Assembly: GCA_964615905.1 (NCBI GenBank)
Contig: CAZTUB010000002.1
Span: 310,001-374,000 of the forward strand
Reading direction: 5' to 3'
Length of the DNA stretch: 64,000 nt
From: DATLMR01 sp964615905
Lineage (GTDB): Bacteria; Acidobacteriota; Blastocatellia; UBA7656
The notes under the pieces are model-generated. The model searched no databases and was not told the origin of the DNA. It worked only from the letters and a program-made list of their open reading frames with translations. Shown here one piece after another: positions 1 to 7,936 of the stretch. Position numbers and translations under genes: made by a program. Within the stretch, counting starts at the first letter, position 1. Each line of letters opens with the position of its first letter.

Positions 1-593
1 TGCCTTTTGACGAGTCCTACGCGCGGCGGCTCTACCCCATGTGCTCAAGAGATTTCGCGAGCCCGAGGCACCACTCGACGAGCTGCCACAAGGCGCTTGT
101 TGCAGGGCACAGCCGCCACCAGGGGCGTGTGCTGGCGGTCGAGACCACGCGCAAGCCGCGTTACCTGCCGGGCAACAGGCAGTTTTACGGGACCGAGTAC
201 GGCTTCGACGCGACGGCGGACCCTTTTGCACAGTACCTGGGGCTGGCGAGGTTTGCTACGCCTACGCGCTACGGGCACGACTACGTTTCGCTTCGTGAGT
301 TTCTCGATGTAGTCAACCGCGACTGGCGCGCGCGAACCCTTATGCCGAACGGCTATCGTTTGACGATCTGCCCGCCCGCCGTGTTAAATCTCGTGGGCAC
401 TCTGTTTCACGCGGAGTGGAGCGAGACTGAAGCCCTTGAGCTCGGTTTTTACCGAGACGATCACGGAAATGCTAAATGTTACGCCGTGGGCTCAAACGGT
501 CCGGGCGATTTCTCGTACATACACGAGATCGAAACCAACTCGGACTGGACGCTGCTCGGCTTTCGCCTCGCGCTCGTGCCCGATGAAGCATAA
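1..593 (+). CDS. 5'-truncated hypothetical protein
   Basis: The reading frame is open through the left edge of the window, so the gene starts upstream; about 196 residues are visible. An internal Met at base 39 is not needed as a start because the frame before it (PFDESYARRLYP) is also open. I recognise no family. The visible part is a soluble, aromatic-rich sequence ending in VPDEA, with no signal peptide or membrane segment in view. Its TAA stop is the first base triplet of a dispersed palindromic repeat. The function is unknown. Confidence 0.6.
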   Translation, partial: PFDESYARRLYPMCSRDFASPRHHSTSCHKALVAGHSRHQGRVLAVETTRKPRYLPGNRQFYGTEYGFDATADPFAQYLGLARFATPTRYGHDYVSLREFLDVVNRDWRARTLMPNGYRLTICPPAVLNLVGTLFHAEWSETEALELGFYRDDHGNAKCYAVGSNGPGDFSYIHEIETNSDWTLLGFRLALVPDEA

Positions 594-744
594 ACCGTGA
601 CCTGGGCAAGGTGACGAGTGACAAGTGACGAGTGACAAGATAGAGAAGGCGCGAGACATCGGTTTCCTCCTTCTTGTCACTCGTCACTTGTCACTGTTTA
701 CTCTCCTCCGGCTTGTCACGGTTCACGGTTCACGGTTCACGATT
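594..744. repeat. Dispersed heptamer-hairpin repeat, copy 1
   Basis: Left arm from about 611 reads as tandem 7-bp units GTGACGA GTGACAA GTGACGA GTGACAA. The right arm from about 671 is its reverse complement (TTGTCAC TCGTCAC TTGTCAC), followed by GGTTCAC units and ending CACGATT at 744. The roughly 30-bp centre is purine-rich on the left and pyrimidine-rich on the right. It begins immediately after the stop codon of the preceding gene. Four further copies occur in this window. Confidence 0.85.
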
Positions 745-748
745 AGAT

Positions 749-1066
749 ATGGACCTGTCGCCCTTAACATTCTCGTGCCCGAATTGCGGCTCGCCGGACG
801 TGGCTTATAGCTGCGAGCCGGAATGCTGTTTTAATCACGTTTGCGGAAACTGTCTGTCGAGCTTCGAGCTTTTCACAAGCGATCTGGGGCAGGATCTGGC
901 TGGCGGTAAGAGAGGCGCGCGGGAAAAAGATTCGTGCGCGCCGACAGTGGCCTGCGCGCGTTGTCAGGGGCTCGACGTCTTGATCGTAGCGGGCGAGGGG
1001 CCGGAAAACCGGCTTGTTTGCGGCTCGTGCCGGGCGCTGCTCAGGTTGGGCTTTTCGACCGCCTGA
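749..1066 (+). CDS. Small double zinc-ribbon protein
   Basis: A 105-residue protein beginning MDLSPLTF. It has two cysteine-pair modules: C10-x2-C13 with C32-x2-C35 (plus C22, C26, C27 between them), and C69-x2-C72 with C91-x2-C94. This spacing is typical of zinc ribbons, so a metal-binding regulatory or nucleic-acid-binding role is plausible, but I do not recognise the family. An in-frame ATG at 674 would place 25 residues inside the heptamer repeat and is rejected; the ATG at 749 lies just after the repeat and has no strong ribosome binding site. Confidence 0.6.
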   Translation: MDLSPLTFSCPNCGSPDVAYSCEPECCFNHVCGNCLSSFELFTSDLGQDLAGGKRGAREKDSCAPTVACARCQGLDVLIVAGEGPENRLVCGSCRALLRLGFSTA

Positions 1067-1107
1067 TCCGGCAAGTCTTGCCGCCGTCTCAGATGGCAGT
1101 TATTCGC

Positions 1108-1138
1108 TTGCTTAAATCCCCGGCTTATGGGGTATAAT
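1108..1138 (+). promoter_or_regulatory. Candidate sigma70-type promoter
   Basis: A perfect TATAAT -10 at 1133-1138 follows TTGCTT at 1108-1113 with a long 19-bp spacer. It would drive the small membrane/zinc protein at 1297 with a leader of about 150 bases, in which I see no known riboswitch. Confidence 0.45.
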
Positions 1139-1296
1139 GAGCGGCGTTTTAAGAACCAGGGAGGTCGAGGGCTTATATCGACCATTTCCTGAAGTTGGAC
1201 GCCCGGTTTTATAACCATAAAAACCTTGCCAGAATTCGTTGGTATTTGATCTCGAAAGCAGTAAGAAGTTTGGTAGCTTGAGCCGGTAAGTCCGGT

Positions 1297-1539
1297 ATGA
1301 ATATTATGCTGTTAGTTTTTCTGGTCGCTCTAATTTTAGTTGCAGGTCTTAGCATATGGGCCTTTTATTATATGCAGCTTAAGAACGCGCGCCGGGCACA
1401 GGCGGATAAGCCGACTCTGAGCGCCGGGGTGCCCGTCGAACTCTGTTCCAGGTGTCAACAGGCGCGTCTGATTATCAAGAAGGACCCCGGGCTTTGCGCG
1501 TTCTGCTGGAGCTCGATTAATACGAAGCAGGTAAGCTGA
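1297..1539 (+). CDS. Small single-span membrane protein with zinc-ribbon tail
   Basis: An 80-residue protein: one hydrophobic segment at about residues 4-25, then a short cytosolic tail carrying C50-x2-C53 and C67-x2-C70, a compact four-cysteine metal site. No family recognised. It lies 130 bp before the large dehydratase/reductase-like gene on the same strand, so it could be co-expressed with it, but nothing in the sequence proves a link. Confidence 0.6.
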   Translation: MNIMLLVFLVALILVAGLSIWAFYYMQLKNARRAQADKPTLSAGVPVELCSRCQQARLIIKKDPGLCAFCWSSINTKQVS

Positions 1540-1668
1540 CAGATGCTGCCGGGTTTCGATCCGGCACGTTTACGAAAGGCTCGATTGAAGATGAATGTGT
1601 ATACCGGCATATCAACAGTCGTCACGCATTCGTACCGATTAAAATTTAGGTCTTAGCGAGGTAAAGCC

Positions 1669-3462
1669 ATGTCCACAGATCTCCACGACGATGCTACGAA
1701 AACCCCGCCAGTAAATCTGGTGAGTATAACCTCGAAAGAAGAGTTGATCCGTCAGAAGCTTGAACAAGAGCGCGCTCGGCTTCAGCGCGAGATGGGGCTC
1801 GAATCCCTCTCGCGTCCGCATTTCAAAAAGCCCGTCGAAGGCGCATTTACGCGCGAACAGCGCGCGCACACGACGCTGCTGTTTGGCGGGTTGACCTGGA
1901 AGCACGAGTACCTGATTCACGGAGCTTTAGAAGGACTTGGCTACAAGTGCGAAGCCGTGCCCACGCCAAACGTGCAGGCGTTCCAGCTCGGGAAAGAGTA
2001 CGGCAACAACGGCCAGTGCAACCCGACGTACTTTACCGTCGGCAACCTCGTACAGTACCTGCAAGACCTCGAAGCGCGCGGGCTGTCGCGCAAAGAGATC
2101 CTTGACAACTACGTCTTCTTCACGGCCGGCGCGTGCGGCCCATGCCGGTTCGGTATGTACGAAGCCGAATACAGGCTCGCGCTGCGCAACTCCGGTTTTG
2201 ACGGCTTCCGCGTCATGCTCTTCCAGCAGTCGGGCGGGTTGAACCAGAGCGAAGCCGAGGCCGGGCTCGATTTGAACGTAGACTTCTTCCTGGCCATCCT
2301 CAACGCCATGAACGTGGGCGATCTGATCACGGATGTCGGCTACCAGATTCGCCCGTTCGAGGTGAACGCGGGCGACACGGAGTCGGCCATCGCTCGCTCG
2401 ATGGACTATCTGCACGAAATCCTGAAGACTCACCGCACGTTCACCCTTGAAGGCAAGATGGGCAAGTTCGTCAAGAACCTTCCCGTCGGCGGGACCGCCG
2501 AGTACATCGGCAAGTTCCTCGACCAGCTTTACGGCACCGAGTACACCGACGCGTTGAAGGCCGTGGGCGAGGAGATGGCCAAGGTCAAGCTCGACCGTAC
2601 GCGCGTCAAGCCCATAGTGAAGATCACGGGCGAGTTCTGGGCGCAGACGACCGAAGGCGACGGCAACTTTAATATGTTCAGGTTCCTTGAGCGCGAGGGC
2701 GCGCAGGTGCTTGTCGAGCCAATCGGCACGTGGATCATGTACATGATTCACCAGGCCAAGCAGCAGCACGCCGACCGCAAGGGCGTAAACGAGGACGAGG
2801 CGATGCCCTCGTCGTGGCGAATCGACAAGCGGCTCAAAAACGAGCTTAAGATGCGCAAGACTACCGCCAAGCTCACCCTTGCCGAAGCGATCTTCAAGCG
2901 CGAGTGGAACCGCCTGCGCGAAGCGCTCAACAACATACCGCACGGGCTTACGGACCAGTACGAGCTCCAGCGGCTGGGCCACCCCTACTACAACTCGCGC
3001 GCGGGCGGCGGCGAGGGTCACCTGGAAGTCGCAAAGAACATATACTATTCCAACAAAGACCTCTGCCACATGGTGCTTTCGTTGAAGCCGTTCGGGTGCA
3101 TGCCGTCCACGCAGTCTGACGGCGCGCAATCTGCGGTGGTCAATCTCTACAAGGACATGATCTACCTGCCGGTTGAGACTTCGGGCGAAGGCGAGATCAA
3201 CGCGCACAGCCGCGTGCAGATGGCGCTGGGCGAGGCGAAGGTTAAAGCCAAGCAAGAGCTTGCGCGCGTGCTCGAAGAGACCGGGCTTACGATTGAGCAG
3301 GTCCGCGAATATCAGGAGGACCATCCTGAGCTTCAAAGCGGGCTCTACCACGTGCCGCATACAAAGGGAGTCATTGGCTCGGCGGCCAACTTCGTAAAGC
3401 ACGTCTCGGAACTGATGAAGAGAGAGAGTCGCGAGCGCGTATCGACTTACGCCGCCGACTGA
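1669..3462 (+). CDS. 2-hydroxyacyl-CoA dehydratase (HGD-D)-like reductase, PlsA/GeR C-terminal-domain type
   Basis: 597 residues. The sequence matches the reductase half of the 2-hydroxyglutaryl-CoA dehydratase/benzoyl-CoA reductase superfamily: GQCNP (Cys117), GACGPCRFG (Cys156, Cys159), a KITGEFWAQTTEGDGN block, and LKPFGCMPS (Cys477) followed by ETSGEGEINAHSR. The conserved cysteines are the expected Fe-S ligands. The next gene carries the ATP-dependent activase and DUF2229 parts. In clostridial PlsA (plasmalogen formation) and Thermotoga GeR (glycerol ester reductase) these parts occur together, so the likely role is ATP-driven reduction of an acyl ester to an ether. A classical acyl-CoA dehydratase is an alternative. 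The start follows GAGGTAA. A terminator-like hairpin separates it from the next gene. Confidence 0.85.
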   Translation: MSTDLHDDATKTPPVNLVSITSKEELIRQKLEQERARLQREMGLESLSRPHFKKPVEGAFTREQRAHTTLLFGGLTWKHEYLIHGALEGLGYKCEAVPTPNVQAFQLGKEYGNNGQCNPTYFTVGNLVQYLQDLEARGLSRKEILDNYVFFTAGACGPCRFGMYEAEYRLALRNSGFDGFRVMLFQQSGGLNQSEAEAGLDLNVDFFLAILNAMNVGDLITDVGYQIRPFEVNAGDTESAIARSMDYLHEILKTHRTFTLEGKMGKFVKNLPVGGTAEYIGKFLDQLYGTEYTDALKAVGEEMAKVKLDRTRVKPIVKITGEFWAQTTEGDGNFNMFRFLEREGAQVLVEPIGTWIMYMIHQAKQQHADRKGVNEDEAMPSSWRIDKRLKNELKMRKTTAKLTLAEAIFKREWNRLREALNNIPHGLTDQYELQRLGHPYYNSRAGGGEGHLEVAKNIYYSNKDLCHMVLSLKPFGCMPSTQSDGAQSAVVNLYKDMIYLPVETSGEGEINAHSRVQMALGEAKVKAKQELARVLEETGLTIEQVREYQEDHPELQSGLYHVPHTKGVIGSAANFVKHVSELMKRESRERVSTYAAD

Positions 3463-3472
3463 GACTCCCCCC

Positions 3473-3518
3473 GGGTCGAGCGAGTTTCGCTTGCGGGATT
3501 CGCTCGACCCATTTTCTT
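3473..3518 (+). terminator. Hairpin with weak T-tract between the two reductase genes
   Basis: Arms 3473-3484 (GGGTCGAGCGAG) and 3499-3510 (TTCGCTCGACCC) pair over 12 positions with one G-T pair, followed by ATTTTCTT. It sits 11 bp after one stop codon and 37 bp before the next start, so it may be a partial terminator that lowers expression of the downstream gene. Confidence 0.65.
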
Positions 3519-3554
3519 AAGCTGAGCACCACCAAGGAGTCGGAGTAGATAAAC

Positions 3555-6500
3555 ATGAGCCAAAGCTACGACAAGCTATACATAGGATTGGACGTTGGAT
3601 CGACAACCGTGAAGGCCGTCGTCGTTGACCCTGTGACCGACGAGATCATTTGGAGCGATTACCAGCGGCACGACACAAAACAGCCGGAAAAATGTCTCGA
3701 ATTTCTAAAGCAGATCGGCGAAGAGTTTTCAATTCCGAATGAACAGGTGCGAATCTTTCTTACGGGGTCGGGCGGCGGCGGAATCTCGCCGCTGATCGGC
3801 GGCAAGTTCGTCCAGGAAGTAAACGCCGTGTCGCTTGCGGTCGAAAAGCTCTACCCGGAGGCGGGCTCCGTAGTCGAGCTCGGCGGGCAGGACGCCAAGA
3901 TCATTATCTTCAAAGAAGACCCTGAGACAGGCAAGAAGAAGAAGATACCGTCGATGAACGATAAGTGCGCGGGCGGGACCGGCGCGGTCATCGACAAGAT
4001 CAACGCCAAGCTGCGCATACCGTCCGACAAGCTCTGCGACATGGGCTACTACGGATTGAAACTGCACCCCGTAGCGGGCAAATGCGGTGTGTTTGCCGAG
4101 ACCGATATAAACTCGCTGCAAAAGATGGGCGTTCCGCCCGACGAGCTGATGGCGTCGCTGTTTGAGGCGATAATCGGCCAGAATCTGGCGGTGCTGACTC
4201 GCGGAAACACGCTGCGGCCTCACGTGCTCTTGCTCGGCGGCCCGAACACATATATTCGCGGCATGGTCGAAGGCTGGAAGTACAACATCCCCAAGATATG
4301 GGAAGAGCGTAACTACCCGCTCCCGGAAGGCGTCGATCCGCAAGACCTGATAAAGGTCCCGGAAAACGCGCAGTACTTCGCAGCAATCGGCGCGGTCGAA
4401 TTCGGCAAACAGGAAGACGACAACGTGGGCGTATATCGCGGGTTTGCCGACCTCGAATACTACATCAACTACGGTCGCCTGGAAGAGAAGAAGAAGGCGG
4501 GCGGCAAGGGGCTTTCCGAAGACACGGACGAGCTTGTCGCTTTCAAAGAGCGGTACAGGATGAAGAAGTTCATCCCCGCCACGTTCCGTCCGGGCGAAGT
4601 GGTCGAAGGCTTCCTCGGTCTTGACGGCGGCTCTACGTCTACGAAGGTCGTCTTGATCGACAAAGACCGCAACGTGCTCGTCAAGACCTACCAGCTCTCG
4701 AAAGGCAACCCGCTTGAGGACACCAAAGAGGTCTTCTCGAAGCTCGAAAAACAGGTCACCGATCAGGGCGCGTCTCTCAAAGTGCTGGGCGTCGGGACGA
4801 CCGGTTACGCCAAGGACATCTTAAAAGACGTGCTCGCCGCGGACGTTGCGCTCGTTGAAACGGTTGCGCATACGGAATCGGCTTTGCAGTTTTACAAAGA
4901 TGTCGATGTCATCGTCGACGTCGGCGGGCAGGACATCAAGCTTATCATCTTGAAGAACCGCCAGGTCAAAGACTTCAAACTGAATACGCAGTGCTCGGCC
5001 GGAAACGGCTACTTCCTGCAATCGACCGCCGAAGGGTTTGGGATAAAGGTCGAAGATTACGCCGACATAGCTTTCAGCGCGGGCGCGATGCCGACGTTCG
5101 GTTACGGCTGCGCGGTCTTCATGCAATCGGACATCGTGGACTTCCAGCGACAGGGCTGGAAGCCGGAAGAGATCATGGCGGGGCTTGCCGCCGTGCTGCC
5201 CAAGAACATCTGGCTATACGTTTCGCAGATTCCAAACATCGCCGGGCTTGGTACGAACTTCGTCCTTCAAGGCGGAACCCAGCACAACCTCGCGGCGGTC
5301 AAATCTCAGGTCGATTTTATCGAGTCGCGCTTTAAGGGCAAAGATGTACAGCCGCGAATTATCGTTCACGAGCACTGCGGCGAATCGGGCGCAATCGGCG
5401 CGGCGATTGAAGCGGCGCGATTATACGAGAACGGGCGGCGAACCTCTTTCATAGGGCTCGACCGCGTGGAGGAGATAAGCTACGTTACCCATCGCAACGA
5501 AGACACGCGCTGCTACTTCTGCAAGAACAAGTGCCTGCGGACCTTTATCGACGTTACGGTGTCGGACAAGACCGACACGCAGGAGCCGCCGCGCAAGTCG
5601 AAGATACCTATCCTGCCGGGGGTGAAGCGGCTGATCGTCGGCAACTCCTGCGAGAAGGGGCTGGTCGAAGACGTTGCCGACATGCGCGTCATCAAGAAGG
5701 GGCTTGACGAAGTAAAGAACGCCAACCCGAACTTTGTCGAGGTCGCGGCCAAGGCCGCGTGGCGCAGTTATAACCCGCCGATGGTCGCCGATCCGCCGCA
5801 TAAGTACGCGATAACCAAAGGCCAGAAACAGCGCAACGAGCTTTTGAAGAAACGCGAGACGCTGCGCATAGGCATACCGCGAGTGTTGAACCAGTACTCG
5901 GTCAACCCGCTATATTCGGCCTACTTTGAAAGCCTCGGCATCAAGACGCAGAACCTCGTCTACTCGGACTTCACGACCGAGCACCTTTACAAAGAAGGCG
6001 CGAAGCGCGGGGCCATCGACCCGTGCTTCCCGTCCAAGGTAGGCATCCCGCACGTTCACAACCTGCTGCACGTGCATCATAAAAAGAAGCCGCTCGACCT
6101 GATCTTCTTCCCGATGATCGACGCGCTGACTTCGGACCTCGAAAACATACAGAGCAGCCGCGCCTGCCCGACCGTTACCGCGACGCCCGAAGCCGTCAAA
6201 GCCGCCTTTATCAAAGAGGGCGATCTTTTCGCGCAGATGGGCATCAATTACCTTAACCCTATCTCGAACGTGGACGAGCCCCGGCTGCTTGAAAAGCAGA
6301 TGTACGAGACGTTCAAAGACATCCTTGGGCTCACGCCGGAAGAGAATCATCGCGCAATCGAGGAAGGCTACAAGGCGCTCGACGCCTTCACCAACGTGAC
6401 ATTGCGCGGGGCGGCGCGCGAAGCCCTAAACCAGCTCGAAGCCGAAGACCGTCTGGGTATCGTGTTGCTCGGTCGCCCCTACCATAACGACCCCGGCATA

Positions 6501-7094
6501 AACCACGAGATACTCGAAGAGTTCCAGAAGATCGGTTACCCTGTCTTCACGATGGACTCGCTGCCGATAGACGACGACATACTGTGGCGGCTGTTTGGCG
6601 ACGAGGTGAGCGCGGGGCTTATCACGCACCCGATGGATATTCAGGATGTGTGGAAGAACTCCTACTCTGAAAACACCAGCCGGAAGGTCTGGGCTGCCAA
6701 ATACACTGCGCGCCATCCGAATCTTGTCGCGCTTGAGCTTTCATCGTTCAAGTGCGGTCACGACGCGCCGATCTACACGGTGGTCGAGGAGGTCGTGCAG
6801 AACGCGGGCACTCCGTATTTCTGCTTCAAGGATATCGACGAGAACAAGCCCACGGGGTCGATAAAGATACGCGTCGAAACCATCGGCTACTTCCTCAAGC
6901 GGTATCGCGAAGATATGGTGAAGAACAAGGGGCGTGTCAAGACGCTCGAAGAGAAGATGGCCGAATACGAGCGCATGCTGCGGCTCCAGATGGAGCTTGA
7001 AGAGCAGGCGCAAACGAAGCGCGGCTCTGGGCTGTCGCTTCCGGTGCTGACTCAAAACGTACAGATCGAGCGCATAAGCGCGAGCGGAGACTGA
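3555..7094 (+). CDS. Double BcrAD/BadFG activase + DUF2229 fusion (PlsA/GeR-like ATPase component)
   Basis: 1179 residues. Two ASKHA ATPase domains: the first begins IGLDVGSTTVKAV (about residue 10), with the Fe-S cluster cysteines C138 (KCAGGTGAV) and C177 (KCGVFAETD); the second begins LGLDGGSTSTKVV (about residue 355), with C480 (QCSAGNGYF) and C519 (YGCAVFMQSD). A C653-x2-C656-x3-C660 motif follows, then a DUF2229 region from about residue 772 (IGIPRVLNQYSVNP). These activases use ATP hydrolysis to raise the reducing power of an electron sent to a partner dehydratase/reductase, here almost certainly the preceding gene product. The C-terminal 60 residues are a charged helix. The start follows AAGGAGTCGGAG. 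Related to PlsA of Clostridium and GeR of Thermotoga by domain set; substrate inferred. Confidence 0.88.
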   Translation: MSQSYDKLYIGLDVGSTTVKAVVVDPVTDEIIWSDYQRHDTKQPEKCLEFLKQIGEEFSIPNEQVRIFLTGSGGGGISPLIGGKFVQEVNAVSLAVEKLYPEAGSVVELGGQDAKIIIFKEDPETGKKKKIPSMNDKCAGGTGAVIDKINAKLRIPSDKLCDMGYYGLKLHPVAGKCGVFAETDINSLQKMGVPPDELMASLFEAIIGQNLAVLTRGNTLRPHVLLLGGPNTYIRGMVEGWKYNIPKIWEERNYPLPEGVDPQDLIKVPENAQYFAAIGAVEFGKQEDDNVGVYRGFADLEYYINYGRLEEKKKAGGKGLSEDTDELVAFKERYRMKKFIPATFRPGEVVEGFLGLDGGSTSTKVVLIDKDRNVLVKTYQLSKGNPLEDTKEVFSKLEKQVTDQGASLKVLGVGTTGYAKDILKDVLAADVALVETVAHTESALQFYKDVDVIVDVGGQDIKLIILKNRQVKDFKLNTQCSAGNGYFLQSTAEGFGIKVEDYADIAFSAGAMPTFGYGCAVFMQSDIVDFQRQGWKPEEIMAGLAAVLPKNIWLYVSQIPNIAGLGTNFVLQGGTQHNLAAVKSQVDFIESRFKGKDVQPRIIVHEHCGESGAIGAAIEAARLYENGRRTSFIGLDRVEEISYVTHRNEDTRCYFCKNKCLRTFIDVTVSDKTDTQEPPRKSKIPILPGVKRLIVGNSCEKGLVEDVADMRVIKKGLDEVKNANPNFVEVAAKAAWRSYNPPMVADPPHKYAITKGQKQRNELLKKRETLRIGIPRVLNQYSVNPLYSAYFESLGIKTQNLVYSDFTTEHLYKEGAKRGAIDPCFPSKVGIPHVHNLLHVHHKKKPLDLIFFPMIDALTSDLENIQSSRACPTVTATPEAVKAAFIKEGDLFAQMGINYLNPISNVDEPRLLEKQMYETFKDILGLTPEENHRAIEEGYKALDAFTNVTLRGAAREALNQLEAEDRLGIVLLGRPYHNDPGINHEILEEFQKIGYPVFTMDSLPIDDDILWRLFGDEVSAGLITHPMDIQDVWKNSYSENTSRKVWAAKYTARHPNLVALELSSFKCGHDAPIYTVVEEVVQNAGTPYFCFKDIDENKPTGSIKIRVETIGYFLKRYREDMVKNKGRVKTLEEKMAEYERMLRLQMELEEQAQTKRGSGLSLPVLTQNVQIERISASGD

Positions 7095-7112
7095 GGGAAT
7101 CACGGGGAAGTG

Positions 7113-7203
7113 GCAAGTAAACAGTGACAAGTGACAAGAAGGAAAAGGCGGGCCGATGGTTCATCCCTCTTTCTTGTCACTTGTCGCGTTTCACGGTTCA
7201 CAG
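7113..7203. repeat. Dispersed heptamer-hairpin repeat, copy 2
   Basis: Left arm GTAAACA GTGACAA GTGACAA then GAAGGA (from 7117); right arm TTCTTGTCACTTGTC (from 7170) followed by TTTCACGGTTCAC. This is the shortest copy. It lies between the activase gene and the small protein gene that follows, starting about 20 bp after the stop codon. Confidence 0.8.
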
Positions 7204-7235
7204 TATTTAAGTGTATGCGTCAATCGGAAAAGATA

Positions 7236-7490
7236 ATGTTCGAGATATACCGCGAGACGGCCTATAACCGGCGGTACAAAGTGGTCTACTTCACCGAGCT
7301 GAACGACCACAACAAAGAGACGGAGATAAATCGCGCGCTCGCCGGGGACCATTTTTATGACGGGTTTCTGGCCGGCAACAAGAAGGACGAGGCCAAGGCG
7401 ATAATCGAGCGGACCCTTGAACGATTGAACGACGGCGAGGCGGTGCGGCCCGAAGAGCTTGAGCGCGAGCTGGCTACGTATCTTGCTTGA
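7236..7490 (+). CDS. Conserved small hypothetical protein
   Basis: 84 residues from the ATG at 7236 (MFEIYRETAYNRRYKVVYF), which has GGAAAAG about 5 bp upstream; an in-frame ATG at 7215 would add seven residues. It is an acidic, helix-rich protein with no cysteine cluster, signal peptide or membrane segment. I do not recognise a family. It lies inside the reductase/radical SAM gene string, 9 bp before the TPR gene, so a role tied to that locus is possible. Confidence 0.6.
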   Translation: MFEIYRETAYNRRYKVVYFTELNDHNKETEINRALAGDHFYDGFLAGNKKDEAKAIIERTLERLNDGEAVRPEELERELATYLA

Positions 7491-7499
7491 TGTGAAAAG

Positions 7500-7898
7500 A
7501 TGGCCGAGATGAAACGCCGAAAGAGCTGGTTGAGAAAGCTTGTCGAATTTGCGCTCGACGGCGACGTGAACCAGGCAATCGACGAGCAGCAGCGCATCCT
7601 TCGGGCTGCGCCTGCGTCTGCCCGCGCGCACTACGACCTGGCGGTGCTTCATTACAGCCAGGGTCGTGTTGCCGAGGCGGTCGCGAGTTATGACCGGGCG
7701 ATAGAATGTGATCCGGGGTTTGCGCCCGCATACCGAAAGCTCGGCGAGGTCTTTATCAGCGCGGGGGATTATGAGCAAGCAGGGCGGTATGCTCTTATAG
7801 CTGCCGATCTGGGCGACAACTCGCTGGTAGAGATGTTCGAGCGGTATCCGGCCGTCAAAAAGTTTGTCGAGAGGACAGATGCTGTTTCAGATTCTTAA
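7500..7898 (+). CDS. Small TPR protein
   Basis: 132 residues. Residues 17-110 form about two and a half to three TPR helix pairs (for example ASARAHYDLAVLHYSQGRVAEAV, shown here only as the helix-turn pattern A-x3-Y-x2-A-x7-G, and PAYRKLGEVFISAGDYEQA). TPRs bind partner proteins; no enzyme motif is present. It sits 38 bp before the Tes-like radical SAM gene and is likely in the same transcript, where it could serve as an adaptor. Confidence 0.75.
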   Translation: MAEMKRRKSWLRKLVEFALDGDVNQAIDEQQRILRAAPASARAHYDLAVLHYSQGRVAEAVASYDRAIECDPGFAPAYRKLGEVFISAGDYEQAGRYALIAADLGDNSLVEMFERYPAVKKFVERTDAVSDS

Positions 7899-7936
7899 TA
7901 GGATTAAAATCTTCGAGACCCGCGAGGAGACGGAAA

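Noticed and set aside
472..810. Short ORFs reading LSLVTCHLSLVT-type peptides (also at 7131, 34332, 54414 and 54421)
   Set aside because: They are translations of the heptamer-hairpin repeat and not genes; the same peptide appears wherever the repeat is read through.
1927..3402. 491-codon open frame antisense to the HGD-D-like gene
   Set aside because: High GC content keeps the opposite frame open; the protein is Arg/Leu/Val-rich without motifs, while the + strand shows clear family motifs.
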